A model generated the notes under the pieces. It saw only the letters and a program-made list of their open reading frames with translations, did not search any database and was not told the DNA's origin. A DNA stretch of 64,000 nt from positions 62,001 to 126,000 of the forward strand of contig JABANP010000021.1 of NCBI GenBank assembly GCA_013115135.1, read 5' to 3'. Source of the stretch: Perkinsus olseni. Lineage: Eukaryota > Perkinsozoa > Perkinsida > Perkinsidae. This document shows positions 1 through 9,831 of the stretch, piece by piece. Positions within the stretch are counted from its first letter, which is position 1. Every line of letters starts with the position of its first letter. The position numbers and the translations under genes were made by a program.

Positions 1-650
1 ATGGTCTGGGGGTTATCAAGCCGATGGCACTTTTGTGCCTGCAAGTGTCGTTACTACCGACAACAACAGCAACAGCGGCTGCATTCATCTGCTCTCATAA
101 TGATACTCAGATTGACTTGTGTAATAACCATATTTTTCCGGAATTTTTCTCGCCATTGTTTTCCGCGGCCGTTGAACGCTGCTGTTGTCGTAGTCGTCGT
201 CGTCGTTGTTCCTTCTTTCCGCTTGACATCCTCACATCTGTCACCATCCTGTTGGTCCGTGATAGTTGTAGCAATACCATACCTCTCCCGTATCGCAAAT
301 ACAGATATCGCCCTACGGTCATGGCCTATCGCCCTGCTATTTATGCTTGATAAGAATATATTTACTACATCGTTTTTTGAGCTACCATTCAGTAACACTC
401 ACTGCTACTACTTTTATCGCAATTAGTAGTCCTCCTTATTTACACTATACTTAAAAAGTAGCAACTCCCCTACAAGCGACGGTTGTGCGGAATCGCAATA
501 CTGTCGTCTATCTACCTCCCCAGGGCCCTGTCCTTCATGGTAGCGTCCCTAGTTACTACTGGGAGGTCCCTTGTTGTATAGCCGGTAGAGGGGGTGGAGG
601 AGGCGATTGATGCCCTGCCCCATCCTACTCTTCCGATCATAATAATACTA
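1..650. other. Non-coding or undetermined left edge with GTC-type microsatellite
   Basis: No convincing exon was found here. Around positions 183-212 there is a run of GTC/GTT trinucleotides that gives poly-Val on one strand and poly-Thr on the other, which explains the longest open frames. Both strands are open for about 340-420 nt but neither shows a domain, signal peptide or convincing splice pair. It could hold the 5' region of the RING array or the end of a gene to the left. Confidence 0.3.
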
Positions 651-707
651 TGATGTGTTGTACCCTTCTACAATGATTATCAGCGAGCCCCACTGTGGTG
701 TTACAGT

Positions 708-1044
708 TTACAAGCTGCAGCGACTGCATGTCCACTCCTGTTGTCTATTGAGAGTATGCTGGTGCCTACAGGTGCAAAGTCGTTCAAGAAGATGGTCGAG
801 AAGTCCCGAGGAGATCTTCCTGAATGGTGCATGGAGGTAGTAGGGCGAGCTTCTTGTAGCGGATATCGTCAGCGTGCGGCCCACCATCGTAGGTCCCTCC
901 CAAGCCGGCTTTGACGACGCCGTGTAGGAAGCAGAGGCCACCGAGGCAACTTCGGAAATGAAACTTCACGTGCAGCGGTTCCTCGGATAGCCGTGTGTCA
1001 CCGCTGTGCCGTTGCGAGCACAGAAGCCTGGCTTGGTGATGCAT
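708..1044 (-). CDS. Possible exon(s) of an unrecognised gene
   Basis: Two minus-strand frames are open together. One, about positions 784-1044, contains the peptide GGLCFLHGVVKAG and then DDIRYKKLALLP, which has the composition of a folded protein. The other, 708-941, ends in GLLDHLLERLCT next to a potential GT donor (reading CCT then GTAGGCACC on the minus strand). I recognise no family and cannot decide which frame is used or whether either is. If real it is convergent to nothing and divergent from the RING array that starts about 200 bp further on. Confidence 0.2.
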
Positions 1045-1250
1045 GCCTGCTGATAATACTTCACTTCTACTTCACCACCAGGTGTTGAGCTCAGGGTCTG
1101 CCGCTCTTACTACCGGAGGGCTAAGGCGTCCCAACCGCTCCTCCAGCATCCATACTGGTCGTCGTCGTCGTTGTCGTTGTTCTCTCTAGTGACCCCTTGA
1201 GAGATGTGACCCCTCCTTGCAGTTGTTGTTTGTGCGGTAGTGCAGGGCCC

Positions 1251-2076
1251 ATGACGGCATGGCTATTCTACTTTATCTTCTTTTGTTTACTCCCTCTGAC
1301 GGCCATGCTGGTAGTAATTATCACTAATAGCGAGCTTTTGAGTACCGTTGAAGGCAGGAGGCCCCTCTTTGTTGCAGATTAAAATAAGGTGCGGAACGCG
1401 CCTCGGCTGCTGTCCGGCAGGCCGCCGGCGGCTTGGGTCCTATTCGCGGGGTGATTATATATCCGGCGTACGAATAACGGTAGGTGTGGTATGAGGGGGT
1501 CGACGTCAGCGTTACTTGCCCTGCCTCAGAGCTTCTCCTCCTACTCGTCCGAGAGGAACAACCATACTGATAAGATGTAAGTGCCCTCTGCCACTCTCGC
1601 GCTCTCTCACCCAGTTCTGGCCTTGAATGTGCTTCGGGCCTCGGAGTTCCGGAATTGCCTCACTGAGCGGTCTCTTAGGGCTTGCGCTATCTGCCTGGAG
1701 GACTTTAGTCCTGAGGATACCCTCGGAGAGCTTTCCTGTGGCCATGTTTTCCACGATCATTGTATACAGAAGTAGGGCTACCCCGTCCGTTCTGTTACAC
1801 CGAGGAAAGTCTCTTCAGGTGGATAACGTACGGGTCCGTCCCGAGTTGTCCCTCATGTCGTTGTCAAGTGGTAAGCATCCTCGGTGGCTGTAATATGGTA
1901 TCAGCCCTGCTCAGGTACGTCGTGGAGACAGCAGACCGTGGGTAATCTAGCGGTGGAAGTGTGGTACTATTGCCGTACTATGGACACCACCGAGGCCTTT
2001 GACCTCGCCCATCCAACTGGGTCCGGTGAGTGTCCCTTTCATAAGCCTTTATCAACATTTAATCTGCTATCAGAGT
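1251..2076 (+). CDS. Membrane-anchored RING-H2 protein (array copy A)
   Basis: Probable membrane E3 ubiquitin ligase. A hydrophobic segment follows the ATG at 1251 (MTAWLFYFIFFCLLPLTAML) and runs into a GT donor at about 1311, as in the other array copies. After at least two more introns comes a complete RING-H2: CAIC near 1684, SCGHVFHDHC, then an intron at 1772-1818 (47 nt), then WITYGS and CPSCRC. The spacing C-x2-C, C-x-H-x2-H-x2-C, C-x2-C supplies all eight zinc ligands. The conserved Trp that E2 enzymes touch is encoded directly after the intron. Further exon-like sequence (TTEAFDLAHPTGS, about 1984-2024) follows, so the 3' end is not fixed. The RING call is firm; the joining of the first exons is inferred from copies B and C. 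Confidence 0.6.
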
Positions 2077-2182
2077 AGTCTCTGCTGTGTTTGGTTCCAC
2101 CGGGTCCATGATACCGTGTCAACGCTTGCTCCTCGATTATTAGTATGCATTGATCCACCTACCACACCTTCCCCTCATCTCA

Positions 2183-3075
2183 ATGGCTGAAGCATGCCTC
2201 TCCCTCTGTGCCCCTCGATCTCTCCTTCGCGAGCAGGAGGAAAGCGTCGGCAGGATCGTCCTGTTGGTGGCCATGCTCATGGTCCTCTTCACAACTTGTT
2301 TCGTTATTCTAGTAATAACTGTGCCCTGGATAAGCTCATCATCATAGACCGCGTGTGTGCAGGTTTACGTCTCCCATTTCTGCCTCGTCTATGACGGTAT
2401 CGAGTACATGGAGCTGCCAGCAGCATCAGGCCCCTACGACACGCTAGGACAACACAGTCGATCCAACCGATTCGTACTCAGAGCCAGACTCGTGGCCCGC
2501 CGTGCTGTTACGGCCCTTCGTCACGGCGGTCATGCTGCTGCTGGCTTGGCCCCTCATCCATTATCATTGCAACAGCAGGTGATGATGATGCCAGGCCTTC
2601 CGTCTGTTGTCGTCGTTATCTGGTCATGTCCTCCCTTCAGAGTCATCGGCGGCTCCACTGTCCATCCTCCCGCCTCAAGGATCTCACGAAAGGTCGCTTG
2701 CCTACCTGTGTTTGCCCCATCGCAATCGTGTGTTCAGGCACGCTCTGTGGTGGTCAGCGAGATTGCCCGATCTGTCTATCACAATACGCGGACATCGATA
2801 CAGTAACTCACCTGCCCTGCCGCCACCTGTTCCACTTGGACTGCCTCGAGAAGTACCGCATACCGGCAGTACACGACACCCTTGTACTCTACGCTTCATC
2901 CAGGTGGTTCAACCGTTCCTGCAGCCACCCTTCCTGTCCGCTCTGCCGGCAGCACCTGCCCTTTGTGGAGGTAGAGGCTCCTGCCGCCGTCGCTCAGCTG
3001 CTCCCTCATCTGTTGTCATCGCAGGTGCCATGTGACAGCAGAGCTCGCCCTGGAGAGATCGTTACCGTGCTTTAG
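2183..3075 (+). CDS. Membrane-anchored RING-H2 protein (array copy B)
   Basis: Second probable membrane RING-H2 E3 ligase of the array. Exon 1 (2183-2311, 43 codons) ends in a strongly hydrophobic helix (LLVAMLMVLFTTCFVIL). An intron at 2312-2362 follows and exon 2 resumes with VYVSHFC, the same Y/V-type splice position as in copies C, D and E. The RING is CPIC near 2766, PCRHLFHLDC, an intron at 2853-2903 (51 nt), then WFNRSC and CPLCRQ. The ORF reads through that intron, but splicing restores the expected Lys-Trp between ligands 6 and 7, exactly as in copies A and C. A linker of about 350 nt between exon 2 and the RING exon has several possible splice paths and may encode a second hydrophobic stretch. 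The stop at 3073-3075 is the first in the RING frame. Confidence 0.65.
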
Positions 3076-3233
3076 TGTCTCTACGCCGACGACAGCGGAC
3101 TCCTTCTGGCCCCCCTTCAGCCCCTTTTTGCCACCCAACATTTTCTCAAGTCCCTTCGCCTCCTCACTTGTCGAGTTGAGTGCAGTCACTGCCCACCCTC
3201 GTGTTTCTAAGCCATCCTTGCTCTACGAATCTT

Positions 3234-4029
3234 ATGACGGAGGCGGTCGTTGACGGAAGTGGTATCAGAGTGGAGTACGATGCTGAGATGGACGCCATCA
3301 TAATGTTCGGCAGTCTGTGCATGGCCCTGGCCACTATGGGCTTTGTCATCTACGTAAGGAGGCAATACTTGAGATAACACCACGACGACCTTTTCCAGGT
3401 GCACCTGTCCAAGGAGCACGCCCACTCAGTCTACGAGGACTTGGCCGCCACCGGCACTACTCAACTCTTGTTGCAGGACCACAGCCGGGCCACCAGACTT
3501 TTGGAAAGCTCATCTTCGATCATGCCGTTCAGACATTGGCTCGCTGCCTCGGTGAGTACGTTGTAGATATCCACCCTGCGGTAGGTTCCCCGGCTGGAGT
3601 TGATGCGCTCGTCTCAGGTCGATAGGCCGAACGCCGTGCTGGACCTTCCTAGCTCAGGCGAAGAGGACTATGGTGAGCTCCCGCGGCCAGGCTTCGTGGA
3701 TTGATATCCCTGTTTCAGGGATGGAGCCCGATCGCTGTTCCTGTTGTTCTGTCTGTCTTTCATCCTACCATACTGATGATGTTGTTACGGTACTTCACTG
3801 TGGCCACTTGTTCCACGAAGACTGTGTCCGCAAGTAGCACTGTGTAGCAGCGTCTGCCTCTCGTCAGAAGTCCTCCCCCTCTCAGATGGATCTCCCTGGC
3901 CCACGTCCCAGCATGTCCCCTATGCCGATCCCATCTCATGGTAAGCCTCCTGCCAGCCGTACGAACACCGTGCATCGTTGATCACCCTTTCCTCAGACCA
4001 CTCCGATATCCCCGACCATCCCTATGTGA
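3234..4029 (+). CDS. Membrane-anchored RING-H2 protein (array copy C), full exon model
   Basis: Best-resolved array member, a probable membrane E3 ligase of about 150 residues. Exons: 3234-3353, 3399-3551, 3618-3672, 3720-3833, 3886-3940, 3997-4029; all junctions keep phase with GT-AG introns of 46-66 nt. Exon 1 gives a short N-terminus and one TM helix (SLCMALATMGFVIY). Exons 2-3 give a polar, partly acidic linker (VYEDLAATGTT, SSGEEDYG). Exons 4-5 give the RING-H2: CSVC, LHCGHLFHEDC, then KWISLAHV and CPLCR. A short tail ends at TGA 4027-4029. TM then linker then RING-H2 is the layout of ATL/TMEM-type ligases that modify neighbouring membrane proteins. Substrate unknown. Confidence 0.75.
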
Positions 4030-4314
4030 TCAAGCAGACCTCGTCAGCCTCACCGTCATAGTCGTCGTCGTGTTGTTGTGTGTATTTACGTTATTCGGAC
4101 TTATTGCACTACTACTCCTGCAGGCATACCATGCAGCCTGTATTGGTTACGTCGTCGTCGTCGTCGCAGTAGAACTCATTTTTTCTCATATATCCACTTA
4201 CGAGTGAGTTCAAGTCAATAGTACCTCAGGCACCAGTTCAATCCTGGTACATCGTCATCATCATGCGGGTCTTTTCTTGACAGTCTATCACGAGATTTCC
4301 CATCACACTCAGCA

Positions 4315-4625
4315 ATGACAGCAGCAGCAATAGCGTCCTCATCTCTCCCCCTTGATGGCAGTATGGATGTTGTCATCATGTCTTGCAGTTGCGTCATGGC
4401 GATAGCCACCTTAGCGTTTGTTTGTTATGTGAGAGTCCTCACGACCCTCCCCACGCATCCTAGTCTGTGCAGGTTCGAATGGACGGCAAGTCCGAGGAAG
4501 ATCAGCTGCTCATCGACACCGAGGAGGAGGAGGCCGACCAGTGCCCCATGCTACCCCTCGAAACCGAGGATGAGCCGTGGGCGGATGATTACTCGTCAGT
4601 TGCGTCTGATGATGACGTCGTGTGA
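4315..4625 (+). CDS. RING-less paralogue of the membrane array (copy D)
   Basis: Small one-TM protein. Exon 1 (4315-4428, 38 codons) has the same TM signature as copies C and E (VMAIATLAFVCY). An intron at 4429-4472 (44 nt) is placed at the identical codon boundary, Tyr then Val. Exon 2 (4473-4625) encodes a strongly acidic tail (VRMDGKSEEDQLL, DTEEEEADQC, SDDDVV) ending in TGA. No RING codons follow in frame; the nearby ORF at 4650-4835 carries no zinc-ligand pattern. It may be a truncated duplicate, or a regulator that competes with the RING copies for a membrane partner. Function unknown. Confidence 0.65.
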
Positions 4626-4945
4626 CGAGAACATGATGCGAGCCCTATCGTGCTCCCTTTTCATCAGCGTCTGTTTGTACCCTGCAGTTTTTCAAGCAAC
4701 GACCGCCACCAGGCCGTACCAATCCCACCTGAGCTACGTCGACTTTTTCCATTTGAATCGTACGAGGTTCCGAAGTTTGCTGCCCAGCGTCTTGGGCTCT
4801 CTGTCCCCCTTCTTCCGTGCTACGTGCCTGACTAGCGGAGAATTTCCGCACGTTTCTGCCTCTCATCTTGGGGGCTTGTGTTCTCAATTCACTGCCTCGA
4901 TCGGGCGGTTTTTCATCCGCTTGCAAGTGTTTTTATTAACGGTTG

Positions 4946-5350
4946 ATGGAGGCTTCTGCTCCTCAAGTGAACTCCTCCTCCGTGCCAGACGCCGTTATCG
5001 TGTCCCTCAGCTTCCTCATGGCCCTGAGCCATCTGGCCTTCGTGTTATACGTAAATTACCATGAGCCACCGTACAGTGCCACTGGTCACCCTCAGGTCCG
5101 CATCACTCGTGAGGATGACGCCACCGAGGACCTGGCCAGTGATACCAAGTCGAACAGCGAAATCACAACTACCACTGCTGTGGGGTCGGACGAGATCGCT
5201 GACGACGATGATGATGATGATGACATTAGTGGATTGACCGCTGACAACCTCGAAATCGAGGAAGAGCTGGGCATCCACTTCGGGACCTCGCCGACCATCC
5301 CAACAACAGGGTTGTATCTTTTCCTAATCCCCTCCACTGAGGAAGTCTAG
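4946..5350 (+). CDS. RING-less paralogue of the membrane array (copy E)
   Basis: Exon 1 (4946-5050, 35 codons) ends with the TM helix SLSFLMALSHLAFVLY. The intron at 5051-5095 (45 nt) splits Tyr/Val as in copies C and D. Exon 2 (5096-5350) starts VRITREDDATED, contains a run of eight Asp and ends in TAG. The upstream in-frame TTG at 4943 was not chosen because ATG follows at once. The tail has no cysteine pairs, so this is a TM plus acidic-tail protein like copy D. Sequence similarity and shared splice position show common descent with the RING copies; function is not known. Confidence 0.65.
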   Translation: MEASAPQVNSSSVPDAVIVSLSFLMALSHLAFVLYVNYHEPPYSATGHPQVRITREDDATEDLASDTKSNSEITTTTAVGSDEIADDDDDDDDISGLTADNLEIEEELGIHFGTSPTIPTTGLYLFLIPSTEEV

Positions 5351-5549
5351 CTTTCTTTTTTTCTTAGTTTATAATGTTGAGCAGACGGTCCTAGCGACGT
5401 TGCTGTTGTCTCAGCTGCATCTCAAGGCAGTTGTTAAAAGCATTGATAGTTCTAGTGTGTTTTCAGTCAACCTTATTTTCTCTTGCGTTGACGGTTCGGC
5501 GATATGTTGCCAGTGTGATTGCCACGTTTTCCTCTTTGCTGTTTTCCCA

Positions 5550-6688
5550 ATGGATGATTCCATGTCGACCATCACTGTACCATTACTACCAGATAATACC
5601 AGTCGAAACGTGAATCGTAAAGAACGGTTGTTCGCTCATCATCATCATAGCAGCTACAGTATTGCCGGGGCGCCCGATCTCCACGCGAGCGGCATGAGGA
5701 GGTGGCTCTGTGGCGCCCTGCTGCTCTTCGTCTTGGTCCTTGCCGGCTATCTGGTCTGCACTAGAGAGCCTGCCGATGGTTACCTCGACCACCACAGCAG
5801 CATCCCCGAAAGTAGCACTCTTCATTCTCGAAGGGCTGCTGTTATCGATGCCTTCAGGTGCTGACACCGCTCGACTGACCTCTCTGAGAGTGAGTGCGGC
5901 TGCTGCTGCCTCCGCCGAGTCCTCTCCCCGTGGAAGGCGGGTCGTTTGGGTCACGGGATATCAGCCGTTCAAGGATTTCACCTTCAACCCTTCGGCGGCG
6001 GTGGCGGGTGAGTCCTCGACGCTTTCGGTTTCTGGCATTCTCTGCATCGCTCCGTCTATTTTCCTCACAGCAGCAGCATCAGTTGTCGCTCGATACGTCA
6101 GGGACTCTCAACGGCAGCTGCACTCACGAGTACTGCGTGCAAGCCTTCGAGCTGCCGGTGACTCATGCCGGGGCTTCTCAACCGGCCAGTTGGCTGAGAG
6201 AGCCCGCTGTACCCAAGCCAGCGGCAATCGTCCATCTGGGCTTAGAGGATAGGGCAAAGGGACTCAAGCTCGAGGTCGCTGCCAAAAATGTAGCGATTGG
6301 CCCTCCTCTCTCATGCCTCCTCTCTTTGACCATCAGGTACTTGCTGAGAGCAACTCATCCCTCCCTATTTTTGCCAATGGTACATCCATCCTCCCATCAA
6401 CTGCCAACCTCGGCTTGATTGATGTTGTTGATGCTGATGAGATGTGGAGTGTCGATGCAGGCAGCTACTACTGCAATGAGATCTACTTCAGGACCCTTTC
6501 GGAAATCCGAACTCGGAGACCTGAATGTAGAACAGTCCCTCCAGTCATCAGTCCTCATTCCCTCCTTGCAGATACCCGCCATTTTCGTGCATCTTCCGGA
6601 GCCTAGAGTGATGTCAGTGGAGCAGGACGGCCGCTTGGTCCGGCGTTTGATATCACAACTTCTCGCAGTGGTGGATACTCGCGATTGA
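5550..6688 (+). CDS. Signal-anchored pyroglutamyl-peptidase I (C15 family)
   Basis: Predicted cysteine peptidase that removes N-terminal pyroglutamate from peptides. The start at 5550 gives a cytosolic tail with a His-rich patch, then one TM helix (LCGALLLFVLVLAGYLVC, about residues 52-70), that is type II topology. Introns: 5812-5857, about 6000-6070, 6290-6336 and about 6535-6571. The family blocks occur in order: VTGYQPFKDFTFNPS (usual VTGFGPF..NPS), AIVHLGLEDRAKGLKLEVAA with the Glu of the triad, VDAGSYYCNEIYF with the nucleophile Cys, and AIFVHLPE with the catalytic His. The full Glu-Cys-His triad is therefore present. Known PGP-I enzymes are soluble and cytosolic, so the membrane anchor is the odd point. 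The phase of the second intron is uncertain. Confidence 0.8.
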
Positions 6689-6699
6689 GGAACTAATGG

Positions 6700-7474
6700 C
6701 TACCATGTTTGAAAAGCAGCAAGTTGTCTTCTTATTATTATTACAACAGCATCGCAGCGATGATTGCCTGATGAGTAGGTCTTATTATTACTTTTTATCA
6801 TTGAGTTTCGGCATTGATGAGCGGTCTTGCGTCGTGTCATGCGATGGGTGATGCACCCTCAATTCGTACTATATTCACCGGGCCTCTTGGCAATAACAAC
6901 ACCTCCTGTTACTACTTATCGATAGGATTCGGTCGAAATTTGGTATTGGGTCAACTACTCTATCCTCGGATTCATACGAGTTACTCTTTCATCTTCCTAT
7001 CAGCTATTTAAAAATCGCCTGTGCTTGGAAATACACTTGAAGTCCTCCAAGTTAATGCCTCCCCATGTGTGGCTCAACTGTGCCCCGTCGACAGCATCCG
7101 CGATGGTAGCTACCCGTGGTGCTCCTTGCTCGCGTAGAGGTTCGACACGCGATGAGCTGTACGTTTGCACGAGAAGTGGCTCATCGGCGGTCCATCACTC
7201 ATTAGAGTTGCTTCGTCTATCCCACGACTTCAACAACACAATGCGAATGTCGTTTTGGTAAAGAGTAATTTACGTTGGTACGATAATCAACTTGGCCAAG
7301 CTGTTATTATTTCTGCTGCGATCGGTGGAATTTCTCGAGTACCTGCTACGGTCGAGTCCACGAGGCCTGCTTTCCAACTGTCTCCTCACCCCCATCCGTT
7401 TTCCTTTCCCTTTTCCACCTTTACCACCCTTGCCTTTTCCTCCCTTTCCTTTTCCACCCTTGCCTCCCTTCCCT
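6700..7474. other. Convergent intergenic region with Gly-Lys repeat tract
   Basis: This lies between the C15 peptidase (+) and PPAN (-), which converge on it. The first part has TTA-rich microsatellite (6725-6800) and no credible exon. At about 7396-7480 a pyrimidine-rich tract codes, on the minus strand, for Gly-Lys repeats (KGGKGKGGKGKGG). PPAN proteins often end in basic Gly/Arg/Lys tails, so this could be an alternative PPAN C-terminus reached through a 19-nt GT-AG segment at about 7488-7506; otherwise it is PPAN 3' UTR. Confidence 0.3.
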
Positions 7475-9630
7475 TTACCGGAACCTGACAGAGCCTCTTC
7501 GACCAGAAATATCACAACCATCACTACTGTCTCGATTGCCACCACGACGCCGCTTGAAGGAAGACCCATCATCATCACCGAACTCGACGACCCCACTCGA
7601 GGAGGCAGCACCTGCAGGAGGTGGTTTTGCTTCATCAGCCTGATTGCCTCTCAATACCTTGTTCCAGTCCACGCTTCTGTCCCCTGGCGAAAGCCTCGGC
7701 TTCGTCATCGTCATCATCAGAGCCGGCCTCTTTACGGTATTTCTCCATCAGTTCTTGCGTCTTGTGCTGAGTAATTGCCCCGTGCTGAACACTCATTACT
7801 GAGTGATCAAGGACTCACCTCCCGACGCTCGTGTTTTTTCTTCTCCTCCTCCACGCGCTTCTGCCGTAGCTGCTCAGCTTCCTTCAAGCGTTTCTCACGA
7901 AGGGCGCTGCCGCAAACCATCATCACCCGATAACCGCTCGAGGGCTCGCCTTACGCCTTCATCTTAGCATCCCTATTCAGCTTATCCTGCTCCTCAGCTG
8001 TCTTAGTAACGTCACGGTGATAGATGACTTCAGCCTGGTTCGGCAGTCCAGCCTCGGCCTTCACCTGCACCACAAAACGTCCACAGAGCGCACCGACCGC
8101 ATCGGCTCCTCACCAGCTGTAGTGTGAGACGGGGACCGAGCTCAGCAAGTCCAACACTAACCTCGTTCGTGTCCTGGCGTCCTGAACAACACAGCATATC
8201 ATAGAAGAGGCCTGCGCTCTAATACTCACTCTTCCTAAAGTGACTCCCTGGTTCCCTGGGCCGAGCAGGGAGGGGCCCAACAGTATCACCGTCCTCGAAC
8301 TCACTGTCGGACACCCCATCCAAATGGCAAGTGCTGTCCAATACATCACCTGCAGTGCAGACCTCAGACGAACGAAGCCGACAGAGGATCTCACCAGCGG
8401 CCGCCAGCTTAGCCAGATTCGGCGAGGTCTTCCGGCTGGACTTCGAGACGATCTTCCGAACATTCCCTGTGAGGCGGTAGATGTCAACAACCGGTGATCG
8501 ATCCGCCCTACTAGAAATGGAAGCGTTCTTCAGCTTGACCTGGTAGTGCCTCATCTTGATGGTATTGGACTCCTCGTCGTAGTTGAACAGAACTACTCGA
8601 CGGCAGCTTTGTAACTGCAGTGGCCGACGCCTATGAGGCCCCCCTCACCCAGAGATGCTCACATCAACTGTCTTCGGGTCGATACTCGGGAACATGGACT
8701 TCAGCATCGTACCGCACAACTCGAGATGGGGCGCCTTCTTGCCAGCGTCACCTGATAGTGGATGGGAGGGCCGAGACGGCGGAGGAGTGGTATTACCAAA
8801 GCCGTTGAGGACGACCATTGGCGCTTGGGCGTAGTCCTTCATGGAGCCGACCTTAGGCCTCTTCTGAGCGCGACGGACGTCCGTCTGCAGAGATGCCTCC
8901 ATCACTTGGAAGGTGAGAGTTGGTCCCTAGAAGAGGAGGAAGACGTGGGCCGCTGGCGGCGACCAACGCGGTATCGAGAAGGGTGGGGAGCTATGGTGAA
9001 GTCAGAACGAAAATTAGGATTGCCAACACCGAGGCTATGGATACTCCCCAAGCAATCGGGCAGTAGACAGGCGCTGCTACAGAGCCGTCCTTTAGGCCGT
9101 CACTATACCCTGGAGCCTAGTAGGAGAGGAATACCAACCCTGAGCCCATCAGTGAAGTGACAATTGATAGTGCTGGAACGTAGAAGCAATAGATCATGGC
9201 CATTGGGCTCACCTGAGCCATCCGAGTGATTCTGAGGTAGGGGGACACGTCCGTCTGGGTGAGCTGCAGCAGATGGGATACGCCAAACATGCCCGACACC
9301 GCCACGAAGTCCTGCATCTTGTTCTTGCGGGACTCCCTGCCACCGGAAACTCCCCCTCATCCCGCCGCTGCTGTGATGGTCTACCCGACCCTCACCTGAG
9401 CTTGCTGGCCACGTTAGGGCTCATGACCTGCCTTAGGTCGGTAACCAGATCCTGGACTGCCTGGACAACCTGCCCTCTTCTAATGATGATGCATCGCGGA
9501 GTGTTGCGACGAGCTTCTTCCGACTGACAACGGTCCACTAACGAGACGCTACTACGACCTCCTGTAGTACCTCCTCAATATTCTTCTGTTGGACTCGTGC
9601 CTTACGTCTACGACTACCTACACGAGGCAT
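7475..9630 (-). CDS. PPAN: Peter Pan / SSF1 ribosome biogenesis protein (Brix domain)
   Basis: Nucleolar Brix-domain protein needed for 27S pre-rRNA processing and 60S subunit assembly. ATG at 9630-9628. At least seven short introns; exons give in order: MPRVGSRRRKARVQQKN; RCIIIRRGQVVQAVQDL; KMQDFVAVSGMFGVSHLL; GPTLTFQV; LELCGTMLKSMFPSID (family: MFQNMFPSINV); VVLFNYDEESNTIKMRHYQV (family: LLNYNEETKEIDFRHYSI); VGLAELGPRLTLQLVKAEAG (family: RLTEIGPRMTLQLIKV). A Lys/Glu-rich coiled region (EAEQLRQKRVEEEKKK) and an acidic then basic tail (DDDGSSFKRRRGG) follow, as in metazoan PPAN. The stop at 7475 is the simplest choice. It heads a run of five minus-strand genes, 201 bp downstream of AAR2. Confidence 0.88.
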
Positions 9631-9784
9631 GAGAGGGGAGAGGCAGAGGACAAGACGAAAGAGAAGAGGGAAGCAAACTGAAGAGGAAGGAGGCCAGCCT
9701 TGTGGATGGGGGAACTCGGTATCGATCAGTTCACTTGAAACTATCACAGTCGTTGTTCTTGACGTTAATCGTAGTATATGGTAG

Positions 9785-9822
9785 AAAATGACCGACGGTG
9801 GGATCGAACCCGGGTCATCATA
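9785..9822 (-). repeat. tRNA T-arm-like motif (Pol III B-box), intergenic
   Basis: On the minus strand the sequence reads GACCCGGGTTCGATCCCACC followed by GTCGGTCATTTTC. GGTTCGATCC matches the B-box/T-arm consensus. No matching acceptor strand, D-arm or anticodon arm lies within 80 nt upstream, so it is not a complete tRNA. The copy at 19.43 kb shares the same downstream CGGTCATTTTC, which suggests the tail of a short tRNA-derived element. Confidence 0.4.
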
Positions 9823-9831
9823 GGCAGTACC

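Noticed and set aside
1..426. Overlapping ORFs on both strands at the left edge
   Set aside because: Explained by the GTC/ACG microsatellite that leaves all frames open.
4315..5064. 249-codon ORF read as a single protein
   Set aside because: It reads through the intron at 4429-4472. The conserved Tyr/Val splice site shared with copies C and E shows a shorter spliced gene, and the rest of the ORF is chance.
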